Assembly: GCF_002270055.1 (NCBI RefSeq)
Contig: NZ_NIBG01000003.1
Location: 124,001 to 188,000 of the forward strand
Source of the DNA: Anaeromicrobium sediminis
GTDB lineage: Bacteria > Bacillota > Clostridia > Peptostreptococcales > Thermotaleaceae
Reading direction: 5' to 3'
DNA length: 64,000 bases
Made by a program: the position numbers and the translations under genes
Notes under the pieces: model-generated
Told to the model about the DNA's origin: nothing
What the model saw: the letters and a program-made list of their open reading frames with translations, nothing else
Database searches by the model: none
In this document: positions 34,597 through 41,939 of the stretch, piece by piece
How positions within the stretch are numbered: the stretch's first letter is position 1
Layout of the letters: every line of letters begins with the position of its first letter

Positions 34597-35070
34597 ATGA
34601 TTAAAAATTATAAGATAATTATTTGTATAATTGCAGTAATAAGCATTTTTGTAGCAGGCTGTAAGGAGAAAGATAATGCTGCAGTAGATAATGGAACCAT
34701 TGTAGATTTAGGTAACCTTAAAGGTCAATATTCAGAGGAACTAGAAACACAAGCCAAATTAATTGTAATGGTTTCAAATCAAAGCTTCTATATGGATAAA
34801 GTGAATTTAAGTATTTATATAGACGAAAAACTATTGGTCAACGATACATATTTAGTGGAAGATCAACATAACTACTTATATTATTATCCTGTAATTGAAG
34901 ATGGAGTACATACTATTAGCGTAAAATATGATGATAAAGTAATAGGTGAGAAAACGGTTGAAATTTTAGATGATAAACCTACTTGGGTATCCTTAAATTA
35001 TTGGCAAGAAAAGGATACCAAAGGGCGTGTGGAGTTTCACATATCTGATGAACGGATTTTGATTATGTAA
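34597..35070 (+). CDS. Lipoprotein of unknown function
   Basis: 157 aa from the ATG of MIKNYKIIICII after GGGGTG. A lipoprotein signal peptide ends at the lipobox VAGC (Cys ~24), so the mature protein is anchored on the outer face of the cytoplasmic membrane. The remainder is strand-rich: LIVMVSNQSFYMDKVNLSIYIDEKLLVND and GVHTISVKYDDKVIGEKTVEI, which reads like an Ig-like fold. A single-gene cassette between the shortened site and site 16. Substrate or partner unknown. Confidence 0.7.
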   Translation: MIKNYKIIICIIAVISIFVAGCKEKDNAAVDNGTIVDLGNLKGQYSEELETQAKLIVMVSNQSFYMDKVNLSIYIDEKLLVNDTYLVEDQHNYLYYYPVIEDGVHTISVKYDDKVIGEKTVEILDDKPTWVSLNYWQEKDTKGRVEFHISDERILIM

Positions 35071-35104
35071 TAAAGTTTTATTAAATAATGAAAATCTTAT
35101 GCAC

Positions 35105-35185
35105 TGTGTAACATTCTTACAATTTAATATATTGCTATGAAGAGAAACTTGAGCTAATATATCGTGAACCGTCAGAACGTTATCT
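35105..35185 (+). repeat. attC-like site 16
   Basis: Left core TGTGTAAC, right core GTTATCT (35179-35185) preceded by AGAAC. The arms TTAATATATTGC and GCTAATATATCG pair imperfectly around an AGAGAAACTTGA-type loop. Confidence 0.6.
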
Positions 35186-35239
35186 AACACTACTTAGATT
35201 TTTTATTATACATTTATCTCATAAGGAGGCATTGATAGA

Positions 35240-35719
35240 ATAGCGTATTTTAACATATCAAGCATTAATAGAGGGAGAAAACTAGTTACAGCAATTATAA
35301 TATTATACATGGTTATTATAATATCAACTTATTTCATATATCCTCTGGTAAAAGATAACTTTAATATTGAAACTAAGGATATTATAGATATAATACTTAT
35401 TTTATTGGTTTTATTTACTTTTTATAAAGGAAATAAAATTAGCAGTTATATACTAATATGGTCATTAATTATGTCTATATCAATGCTCCCTTTATATTTA
35501 TTACATTTTTTCAACGTTTTAGAGATTTTAGGAGGAGTATTATACATAATTATTCCAGCATTTATTATTATTTTAGGTTATGTATGGATAGATAAGAACA
35601 GTATTTATGATGATTTAAAAGTTTTTATGCAGTATCAAAAAGATAAAAGAAACAAATTAATTTATTACTTAGAGAATTTTGTACTGATAATAATGGTTAT
35701 ATTAAACAGAATTCTTTAA
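35240..35719 (+). CDS. Membrane protein of unknown function, possible non-standard ATA start
   Basis: The frame with an ATG at 35309 gives 136 aa with about four membrane segments (VIIISTYFIYPLV, IILILLVLFTFY, SLIMSISMLPLYLL, GGVLYIIIPAFIIILGYVWI). That ATG has no ribosome-binding site. An excellent AAGGAGG at 35223 lies 10 nt before the in-frame ATA at 35240, giving an N-terminus IAYFNISSINRGRKL and a complete first membrane helix. I therefore place the original start there; ATG may have mutated to ATA. A fragment of this gene is duplicated at 38013-38058. Confidence 0.6.
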   Translation: MAYFNISSINRGRKLVTAIIILYMVIIISTYFIYPLVKDNFNIETKDIIDIILILLVLFTFYKGNKISSYILIWSLIMSISMLPLYLLHFFNVLEILGGVLYIIIPAFIIILGYVWIDKNSIYDDLKVFMQYQKDKRNKLIYYLENFVLIIMVILNRIL

Positions 35720-35837
35720 TCTTACATTCATAAACTATGATTTTATTGTTTACTAGATTCTGTTTGATAGAAAAATTTATATTTCAGGAACTTAAGATCA
35801 GTAAAAAGATATGAATTTAAAAGGATGAGGTTTCGGT

Positions 35838-35906
35838 ACATAACTCACATCTAGGGAAGTTCTTATGAGTAAGTGGACTATGCCGCAAATCACTAGAACG
35901 TTAGAC
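35838..35906 (+). repeat. attC-like site 17
   Basis: Left core ACATAAC (ending 35844), right core GTTAGAC (35900-35906) preceded by AGAAC. Arms are imperfect: CTCACATCTAGG faces CCGCAAATCACTAG. Confidence 0.6.
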
Positions 35907-35934
35907 TCAATTAAAATCTTTGAGGAGATTAAAT

Positions 35935-36360
35935 ATGAATTATTTAAGTTTAGAACAGATTAAAGCTAAAGTTTTTGATTTAGCTAAAAGAATAAATGCT
36001 CCTGTCATATTTATGCCTACTTTTGGTATTAATAAAGATTCAGCTCAACCAGAGATTAGAGTGGATGAAAGTAGATATCATTATGTGATTATTGAAAGAG
36101 GGCAAGAACTACAACATAAAATTACTAAAGATTTAAATGAATTATTATATTGGACATTTGAAGATATAACTTTTAGTATGGCTAGTGATTTTGAGTTGAA
36201 GAATAGAAATGCAGAACAGGATTTTAGAAGAATACTTTTTGATAAGCAATTAAAACTACTTAGTTTGATAAATGAAGAATTTTCATTGAAAAGAAAAAAA
36301 ACAATAGAAAAGATTTTAGGAAATAATCCTTTCAATGATAACAAAAATTTAAAAAAATAG
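35935..36360 (+). CDS. Imm63-family immunity protein
   Basis: 141 aa from ATG after TTGAGGAG (a frame extension to 35920 overlaps that site). The core reads PEIRVDESRYHYVIIERGQELQHKITKDLNELLYWTFEDITFSMASDFELKNRNAEQDFRRILFDKQLKLLSLI, which matches the Imm63 signature (ERGxE, LLYW, DFRR, F..Q). Such proteins are predicted to neutralise polymorphic toxins delivered by rival bacteria. No toxin gene is nearby, so it would be an orphan immunity cassette. Confidence 0.8.
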   Translation: MNYLSLEQIKAKVFDLAKRINAPVIFMPTFGINKDSAQPEIRVDESRYHYVIIERGQELQHKITKDLNELLYWTFEDITFSMASDFELKNRNAEQDFRRILFDKQLKLLSLINEEFSLKRKKTIEKILGNNPFNDNKNLKK

Positions 36361-36400
36361 TTCAATTAACATTGAATAATTGTTAAAATACACTACGTGT

Positions 36401-36466
36401 CACATAAAATTAAAGTCATCCTACAAGATGTATTTGGTATGACTGGAATTCTCAGACCATTATGTG
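36401..36466 (+). repeat. attC-like site 18
   Basis: Left core CACATAAA and right core ATTATGT are both one base off the usual form but mutually complementary over TCACATAA / TTATGTGA. Inner arms AAGTCATCCTAC / GGTATGACT. Confidence 0.6.
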
Positions 36467-36524
36467 AAAGACAGCAAATTATATTGTATAAATAGGTAAA
36501 AAGTCAAGAAAGTGGTGGATTCAA

Positions 36525-37088
36525 ATGAAAAAGGATACAAATTGTTATAAAAATGAATATTTACAGTTTTCCATAAGAAAACCAGATGATTGGTTATTTG
36601 TACCACAGAAATGGGCATCTAATTTCAAACAAAAAAGTATAGAGAATACACCAGAATTTAGAGCAATATTAGAAAAGTCAGTTGTTCCATTTGTGTATTT
36701 CTATAAGCACCATGAGAATACTGATTATCCTTATCCTACAGTTCAATGTGGTTGTCGATTAATGAATTATCCGTCTGATTATACAAGAGAAAAACATATG
36801 AATCTCCTTATTAATGGTTTAGATCAAATTTTTAATAAACATGAAATACTTGAGGCAAGCCCAAATTATATTATTTCAGGCAAGCCAAGTATCTATATTA
36901 AAATGAAATTTCAAATAAATAATGCTTATAATGAACCAATTGATTGTCTTAGTAGAAGTATACAAGTTGTGAATAATTCCATTACCTATACTATTGGCTT
37001 AACAGGAAGCTTAAAAGGTGAATACCAATGTGAAGATGAGTTTACAGAGATTATTCAATCAATAAAGATAGGCAGCAAATTAAAATAG
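36525..37088 (+). CDS. Cassette-encoded soluble protein of unknown function
   Basis: 187 aa, behind AAAGTGGTGG. No signal peptide. The line EYLQFSIRKPDDWLFVPQKW is typical of the small PsbP/DUF1795-like 'xFS(I/L)xxPxxW' group, with strands PYPTVQCGCRLMNYP and a C-terminal TYTIGLTGSLKGEYQCEDEFTEIIQSI. Such domains bind small ligands or proteins, but the assignment is weak. Single-gene cassette between sites 18 and 19. Confidence 0.55.
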   Translation: MKKDTNCYKNEYLQFSIRKPDDWLFVPQKWASNFKQKSIENTPEFRAILEKSVVPFVYFYKHHENTDYPYPTVQCGCRLMNYPSDYTREKHMNLLINGLDQIFNKHEILEASPNYIISGKPSIYIKMKFQINNAYNEPIDCLSRSIQVVNNSITYTIGLTGSLKGEYQCEDEFTEIIQSIKIGSKLK

Positions 37089-37110
37089 GTGTTTACTTTT
37101 TGGTTGTCCA

Positions 37111-37195
37111 TGACATAACACAACAGTTCTCAACATGATTATTATCAGAGTGGAAGATTTTAAAATCATGTGGAGAACTGTGGGAACATTATGTG
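37111..37195 (+). repeat. attC-like site 19
   Basis: Left core GACATAAC (37112-37119), right core ATTATGT (37188-37194). The arms ACAGTTCTC and AACATGATT face AAATCATGT and GAGAACTGT, a long imperfect stem with a ~20-nt loop. Confidence 0.75.
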
Positions 37196-37252
37196 TCATT
37201 TATTTTTAGCATTGGTTTGAAGCATAATTTATTAAATAAGGAGCTATGTAAA

Positions 37253-37852
37253 ATGAATTTTGTTCGGATGACATATGAAAAAATAATTGAAAGTGATGAT
37301 TTAAAGTCTTATGATAATAAGGGTTTAACGATATTTATTGCATTTGGTATTATAGGGCAATTACTGAGAGTCTTGAGTTCTGGGCAACTTATTGATGCAA
37401 CAAGTATTGAAATAGCTATAGTATTCATTAAAGGTCTATTTGTTGGTTTTATTTCACACTTTATTCTCTATTATCTTAATGGTGCTGTAACATCTTTTGT
37501 TAGTTCAAAACTAGGTGGAGTGGCATCAAATGTTGAAACTCGAATAGGTCATGCCATTGGTTTATTTCCATTTTTAGTGTTGAATGTAGGCTTATTGATT
37601 TTGCATATTATTTTGTTGGCAATAGGCTACTTAACTTCCAATTTGGCATTAACTTTAATAAATCATGGACCTGATTTTGAATTTATTGAGTACTTGAGAA
37701 ATACTTGTAGATTAATAACTGTTGGATTAACCTCCTACACTATTGCAAGAATTAACAAGTTTGGACTTGTAAAGGGATTTATAAGTTGCTACTGGTTCTT
37801 GTTGTTAGCATTGCCTCTTTGGCTGTTTTTGCTATTTAAGTCAGCTACATAA
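37253..37852 (+). CDS. Five-segment membrane protein (Yip1-like, tentative)
   Basis: 199 aa from the ATG after AAGGAGCT; the longer frame from 37193 starts inside attC-like site 19. It opens MNFVRMTYEKIIESDDLKSYDNKGL and has membrane segments GLTIFIAFGIIGQLLRV, IVFIKGLFVGFISHFILYYL, FPFLVLNVGLLILHIILLAIGYL and others. Architecture and the loop GGVASNVETRIGHAIGLFPF recall Yip1-domain proteins. Function unknown. Last gene before a stretch lacking cassettes. Confidence 0.6.
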   Translation: MNFVRMTYEKIIESDDLKSYDNKGLTIFIAFGIIGQLLRVLSSGQLIDATSIEIAIVFIKGLFVGFISHFILYYLNGAVTSFVSSKLGGVASNVETRIGHAIGLFPFLVLNVGLLILHIILLAIGYLTSNLALTLINHGPDFEFIEYLRNTCRLITVGLTSYTIARINKFGLVKGFISCYWFLLLALPLWLFLLFKSAT

Positions 37853-38080
37853 GACTAAAATGGACAAAATATTATTTACAAGTTTTATGAAAAGTACATG
37901 TCTTGAATGTATAGAGGTAACCTATGATACAATGATTGATTATAAATCTATGGAATAGGCATAGTAGGAGCTTGGGATAATAGGGGCTTAGCACACAATT
38001 GTAAGTTATAAGTGAATAGATAAGAACGGTATTTATGATGATTTAAAAGTTTTTATGAAATAAGAAATTGAAGATAAAAG

Positions 38081-38111
38081 TAGCTACTAGGGATTCTAGT
38101 AGCATTTTTAT
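38081..38111 (+). terminator. Terminator related to the one at 12455
   Basis: TAGCTACTAG and CTAGTAGC around a GGATT loop, followed by ATTTTTATT. Confidence 0.75.
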
Positions 38112-38162
38112 TAAAAAAGTTTATTGAGTATGAATGATATTTAAGAAAAGAACATGCATTAT

Positions 38163-38191
38163 TTTCCATAAAATTACAAATGCAGTATAAT
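38163..38191 (+). promoter_or_regulatory. Promoter of shared type TTTCCA-N17-TATAAT (copy 3)
   Basis: TTTCCA at 38163, spacer TAAAATTACAAATGCAG and TATAAT at 38186. The spacer is 15/17 identical to copy 2. Confidence 0.65.
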
Positions 38192-38318
38192 TAGAAAGAA
38201 GATGCAAAGATAGCCGGGTTCTACGGCAGATTGTTAGGGTGAGGCGTTGAAGTTTTGAAAGACAAATTAAAAGAACTTTATAAACATTTAAACGACTATA
38301 TGATATGGGGGAATAAGA

Positions 38319-38489
38319 ATGTTTGAATCTAGATGTGGTGTATGTTGTAATAGTTGTGAACGAAAAGGATTGAATCATTGTGGAGAATGTGACATATTTC
38401 CATGTGATATGTTAAGTAACATGGGAAAAGAGCAAGGTTATGACCCTTCACCTAAAATTGAACAATGTAGAAAATGGTTAAATGAATAG
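38319..38489 (+). CDS. Short DUF3795-like cysteine-rich protein, internally deleted
   Basis: 56 aa, behind TGGGGGAATAAG. It starts MFESRCGVCCNSC, the usual DUF3795 N-terminus, then joins directly to CERKGLNHCGECDIFPCDML and SPKIEQCRKW, the usual C-terminal half. The ~20-30 residues normally in between (another Cys cluster) are missing, so it is a compact or damaged version. Eight cysteines suggest metal binding. Preceded by promoter copy 3; probably transcribed. A fuller relative is at 48568. Confidence 0.65.
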   Translation: MFESRCGVCCNSCERKGLNHCGECDIFPCDMLSNMGKEQGYDPSPKIEQCRKWLNE

Positions 38490-38533
38490 ACATTATCATT
38501 ATGCATTATACAATCTATGAAAGAGGTGGATAT

Positions 38534-39175
38534 ATGATTTATAGTGATCTAATTGAAAAAATTGCTGATAAAAATGTTAATGTAAATGAATTTGCTAAAG
38601 CTGTACTTCATGACGAAAGCACTAGAGTGGAAGTCATAAAGCAGCTATTAACTAATAATAACATAATGGTTTATTACCACTGTTATTATATAATTTCTAG
38701 AGCAAGTGAAGAAAAGCCTGAGCTGTTTTACGAGTATTGGAATGACTTTGTTTATCTTCTTGATCATAAAAACTCATATCACAGAGATATAGGATTAACA
38801 ATTATAGGAAATTTAACAAAGATTGATGAAAATAACTTGTTTTCTAGTATATTTCCAAAATATATTGAGCATTTCAATGATGATAAGTTTATGACAGCAC
38901 AATGTTTTGTAAAAAATCTGAAGAATGTTGTTAGATACAAGAATGAATACATAGAACAAATTATAAAATTATTAGTAGACGTAGAAAAAATTTGTATATA
39001 CCCAAAAAAACAGAAAGAGTTATTAAAGAGTGACATTATTGAAGTTTTAGATGCAGTGTATGAAAATACAACAAATAAAGATGTTATTGTTGATTTTATC
39101 AGATCTCAATCTACCAGCGAGAGTCCTAAAACAAAGAAAAAAGTTAAGCAATTTCTAAAAAAACATGGTTTATAG
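38534..39175 (+). CDS. HEAT-repeat-like helical protein
   Basis: 213 aa from ATG after AGAGGTGG. Entirely helical: EKIADKNVNVNEFAKAVLHDESTRVEVIKQLL, EEKPELFYEYWNDFVYLLDHKNSYHRDIGLTIIGNLTKID and repeated helix pairs ending KKKVKQFLKKHGL. The helix pairs and the RDIGLTIIGNL pattern fit a HEAT/armadillo-type scaffold, as in proteins annotated as HEAT-repeat or DNA-alkylation-repair-like. It probably binds a protein partner. It follows the short DUF3795 gene by 44 nt and may share its transcript. Confidence 0.65.
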   Translation: MIYSDLIEKIADKNVNVNEFAKAVLHDESTRVEVIKQLLTNNNIMVYYHCYYIISRASEEKPELFYEYWNDFVYLLDHKNSYHRDIGLTIIGNLTKIDENNLFSSIFPKYIEHFNDDKFMTAQCFVKNLKNVVRYKNEYIEQIIKLLVDVEKICIYPKKQKELLKSDIIEVLDAVYENTTNKDVIVDFIRSQSTSESPKTKKKVKQFLKKHGL

Positions 39176-39283
39176 AATGAATGTAACTGCTATTGAGGCT
39201 GTTATAAATTATAGAAAAATATATATGATTGCCAATATAGAATAGTAAGATATTATGGTGTAGTTTTGTTGGAGGTAGTTGAA

Positions 39284-39826
39284 ATGATAAGGCTTGAATA
39301 TTTAGATAAAGAAGATTTTAGAAAAATAGTCCAATGGAATGAGAATAAATCATCTGATTATTTGTTTCAATGGGCTGGTCCAATGTACAAATATCCTTTA
39401 ACAGAAATCCAAATTGAAGATTATTTTTTGAATGAAGTACAAAGGGATAAATCTAATATATTTGCCTATAAAATAACACTGGTTGAGACTAATGAATTTG
39501 TAGGAACAATTGAATTACATGTAATAGATGAAGTTAATAGGATTGGTAGGATTAGAAGATTTTTAATAGGAGAGGAGAGTTTAAGAGGAAAAGGCATAGG
39601 AAAATTGGCATTAGAAAATACATTGAGAATTGGTTTTGAAAAACTTAATTTACAAAAGATAACACTTGGAGTATTTGACTTTAATCACAATGCTATTAGA
39701 ATTTATGAAAACGCTGGGTTCATCAAAGAAAAATTATTACAGAATGTAAGAAAAGCATCAGCGCCTTATTGGAATTTATACGAAATGGCAATTGCTAAAG
39801 TTGAATGGCAAATAAAAAATGATTAA
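39284..39826 (+). CDS. GNAT-family N-acetyltransferase (RimJ/RimL-like)
   Basis: 180 aa from ATG after TTGGAGG. It opens MIRLEYLDKEDFRKIVQWNE and has the GNAT core RIRRFLIGEESLRGKGIGKLALENTL (acetyl-CoA loop RGKGIG) and HNAIRIYENAGFIKEKLLQNV. The layout is that of RimJ/RimL-type enzymes that acetylate protein N-termini or small amines. No attC site separates it from the HEAT-like gene upstream. Confidence 0.88.
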   Translation: MIRLEYLDKEDFRKIVQWNENKSSDYLFQWAGPMYKYPLTEIQIEDYFLNEVQRDKSNIFAYKITLVETNEFVGTIELHVIDEVNRIGRIRRFLIGEESLRGKGIGKLALENTLRIGFEKLNLQKITLGVFDFNHNAIRIYENAGFIKEKLLQNVRKASAPYWNLYEMAIAKVEWQIKND

Positions 39827-39879
39827 GTGGTCATATTAGGGTTTTTAAGTTACCATGAGAAAGTATTTTGGAGGAAAAA

Positions 39880-40560
39880 ATGAAAAATCTTTTTGAAAAA
39901 GAAAGTAGAAAAATTATTTTAAATAAGGATGATGTATACACTGGTTTCTACACACCTCTTGGAAATATCTGCTTATGTGCGGAAGTTAATAAGAAAAGAA
40001 TAGATTTATTAAATGTTCATGAAGTATTTAAAGTAGAAGGCGGTCTATTATTTAAGTGGATAAACAAGTCATATAATATTGAGTTATTGTTAGTGGAAGA
40101 AGAGATAAAAATACCTCAAGGAATGAGAGTAAATGAATGTTGGTCTGGAAGATGGAGAATTGAGGCCTTAGAGGATATAGATTCATTAAATTTCAATTGT
40201 AGATGGGAAGAAAACTATATATGGACTAATGGAGGTCCAGATGGCGGAGAATGGTTTGATGCTAAGACATGGCTAAATGATGAATATATGGTAACTGTAT
40301 TAACCGAAGATGCTTACAAATTGGAGTTAAGAGCAAATGAAAATCAGTGGATGCCTAAAAGGTTAGAAGGATGTTTTATTGAAGAATTTGAGAATCATAA
40401 ATTTGATTATCATATAGAATATGACAAAGAAATGTGCAAAGTAATTATTCCTAATTTAAAATATGATGAGGTATGTCAAATCAATTATTCTATGGCTTGG
40501 ACTAAGTATATAAGTAATGATGATGCATCTACTTGGTACGCAGCAGATATATTTCAGTAA
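39880..40560 (+). CDS. Beta-rich protein of unknown function
   Basis: 226 aa from ATG after TTGGAGG. No signal or membrane segment. The sequence has many aromatic strands: GFYTPLGNICLCAEVNKKRIDLLNVHEVFKVEGG, NECWSGRWRIEALEDIDSLNFNCRWEENYIWTNGGPDGGEWFDAKTWL, and ends YSMAWTKYISNDDASTWYAADIF. The Trp/Gly-rich middle suggests a carbohydrate- or ligand-binding beta-sandwich, unproven. Followed by an attC-like site. Confidence 0.55.
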   Translation: MKNLFEKESRKIILNKDDVYTGFYTPLGNICLCAEVNKKRIDLLNVHEVFKVEGGLLFKWINKSYNIELLLVEEEIKIPQGMRVNECWSGRWRIEALEDIDSLNFNCRWEENYIWTNGGPDGGEWFDAKTWLNDEYMVTVLTEDAYKLELRANENQWMPKRLEGCFIEEFENHKFDYHIEYDKEMCKVIIPNLKYDEVCQINYSMAWTKYISNDDASTWYAADIFQ

Positions 40561-40565
40561 TCCTA

Positions 40566-40638
40566 TCTCACAATAGGCCATTTACAAACAGTCCACGAAA
40601 AATATGTGGACTATCGTAAGATGACAAAGATGTTAGCT
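40566..40638 (+). repeat. attC-like site 20
   Basis: Right core GTTAGCT (40632-40638). Arms CATTTAC / GTAAGATG and AGTCCAC / GTGGACT with an 8-nt loop. The left core is degenerate (TCACAAT). Confidence 0.65.
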
Positions 40639-40671
40639 GTAATTAATAAGTGAGTTATAGATAATTACATC

Positions 40672-41052
40672 TTATATATTGACAACATGGACACATCCAA
40701 ATTTATCAACCCATAGACCTACTACCCTAACAGGAAAACACCATGATTTTACTACATATGTGGACTCTACTATATCACAAAAATGTTTGCAGTCACTAAC
40801 AGGGTTTGCAGCACAATCATAATGTCCTACTACAGCAACTACACTAGATCTATGAGCTGTTATTGAAGTAATAACTTTCTCTTTTAACCTCTCAATTTCT
40901 ATCCATTCTCCTTGAGATAATACCTTATCTATTCCTGGTTCTGTAATTGAATCTACATAATCTACATGAAAGTTTTCTTTTAACCATTTTATTACAGGAA
41001 TTTGAGTCCTGCCATCAATACAGTTTAGAGCGGTTCCAAATCTTTTTTTCAT
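40672..41052 (-). CDS. Small carbonic-anhydrase-like metal-site protein
   Basis: 126 aa on the minus strand, the only clearly inverted gene inside the array apart from the AOR block. It has the Cys-Asp-Gly motif ALNCIDGRTQIPVIKWL near the N-terminus and VVAVVGHYDCAANPVSDCKHF in the middle; Cys, Asp, His and Cys are placed as in beta-class-like carbonic anhydrase relatives, but it is far shorter than the ~200 aa of true enzymes. Often annotated only by similarity. The ribosome-binding site is weak (GGTGCG). Confidence 0.6.
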   Translation of the reverse strand: MKKRFGTALNCIDGRTQIPVIKWLKENFHVDYVDSITEPGIDKVLSQGEWIEIERLKEKVITSITAHRSSVVAVVGHYDCAANPVSDCKHFCDIVESTYVVKSWCFPVRVVGLWVDKFGCVHVVNI

Positions 41053-41199
41053 TTCGCACCTTCAATCACTTTTTAGTAGTAAAATATGAAGGGATTATAG
41101 AACCTGTGATTAATTAATACTATTATATAGATCTTAGTTTATATAATTATTTTGCTTAAAATAATAAACATTTACACTTTTTCAATAACGAATTATTCA

Positions 41200-41264
41200 A
41201 TATTTAAAGAAACATATGCTTCCTCATATTTATATAAATATGGGGAAGCATAGGACTGTTATGT
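41200..41264 (+). repeat. attC-like site 21
   Basis: Right core GTTATGT (41258-41264). Arms TATGCTTCCTCATATTTATA / TATAAATATGGGGAAGCATA form an almost perfect stem of about 20 bp with a very small loop. No good left core is present. It directly precedes the DHFR-like cassette. Confidence 0.6.
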
Positions 41265-41300
41265 AAAATGTAAGTTTATATAAAAGAAAGGTAGATATAA

Positions 41301-41834
41301 ATGACTAATAGAAAAGTAATACTCTATATCGCTGAAAGCATTGATGGACACATAGCAAGAAGAAATGGAGAAGTTGACTGGCTTTCCATAGTTGAAGCAG
41401 AAAATGAAGACTATGGTTATGAAGAATTTTATCAAACCATAGATACAATATTAATGGGACGAAAAACATATGAACAAGTACTATCCTTTGGAGAATTTCC
41501 TTATAAGGGTAAGAAGTGTTATGTATTTTCATCAAAGAAACAAAGTGAAACAGAAAATGTACAATTTATAGATGATGATGTATTAAATTTTATTAAAAAC
41601 TTGAAAAATGAAGAAGGAAAAGATATCTGGATAGTAGGTGGTTCAGAGCTGATTGAATCATTTATACTTAGAGATTTAATAGATGAATATATAGTATCAA
41701 TAATACCAATTATTCTTGGAGAAGGTATCCCACTTTTCAAAAGTAGTAAGATATCTCATAATCTAAAGTTAATTGATGTGAAAAAATATCCTACAGGATT
41801 AGTTCAAGTACATTATAGAAGGAAATTGGAATGA
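41301..41834 (+). CDS. Dihydrofolate-reductase-fold protein (RibD C-terminal family)
   Basis: 177 aa, behind AAAGAAAGG. Motifs in order: LYIAESIDGHIARRNGEVDWL, TILMGRKTYEQVL, GKKCYVFSSK, IWIVGGSELIESFI and IIPIILGEGIPLF. This is the RibD_C / YyaP-type DHFR fold that binds NADPH and reduces a pteridine- or pyrimidine-like substrate. Related proteins are common cassette cargo but true trimethoprim-resistance enzymes differ in sequence, so resistance is not claimed. Confidence 0.88.
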   Translation: MTNRKVILYIAESIDGHIARRNGEVDWLSIVEAENEDYGYEEFYQTIDTILMGRKTYEQVLSFGEFPYKGKKCYVFSSKKQSETENVQFIDDDVLNFIKNLKNEEGKDIWIVGGSELIESFILRDLIDEYIVSIIPIILGEGIPLFKSSKISHNLKLIDVKKYPTGLVQVHYRRKLE

Positions 41835-41857
41835 GTTTAAAATAGAATTAAGTCTAC

Positions 41858-41924
41858 ACTCTACACAATATACAGTTTACACTATCCTGTAATAAACCTA
41901 CAGGACACCTAGAAACTGCAAAAC
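41858..41924 (+). repeat. Damaged attC-like site (right core lost)
   Basis: ACACAATATACAGTTTACACTATCCTGTA plus CTACAGGACACCTAGAAACTGC keep the arms (CCTGTA / TACAGG, and CAGTTT / AAACTG). GTTA is replaced by TGGAGGTG, the ribosome-binding site of the next gene. This marks the 3' edge of the array proper. Confidence 0.55.
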
Positions 41925-41939
41925 TGGAGGTGATGTTAA

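Larger units (their letters stand above)
37853..38318. other. Gene-poor stretch with a duplicated gene fragment, terminator and promoter
   Basis: Positions 38013-38058 copy a piece of the membrane gene at 35240-35719 (AGATAAGAACGGTATTTATG and on, one mismatch). A terminator (38081) and a TTTCCA-N17-TATAAT promoter (38163) follow. A 23-codon frame from TTG 38255 (MKDKLKELYKHLNDY...) with GGTGAGG upstream could be a leader or a relic. Confidence 0.5.

Noticed and set aside
40672-41052. Classical beta-carbonic anhydrase
   Set aside because: Protein is only 126 aa and lacks the full set of ligands in usual spacing, so only a relative is claimed.
41301-41834. Trimethoprim-resistance dihydrofolate reductase (dfr) cassette
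   Set aside because: Motifs fit the RibD C-terminal family and not the DfrA/DfrB groups; no evidence of resistance.
13211-41924. CRISPR array
   Set aside because: Repeats are palindromic, diverse in sequence and separated by genes, with no regular 25-40 bp spacers or cas genes.
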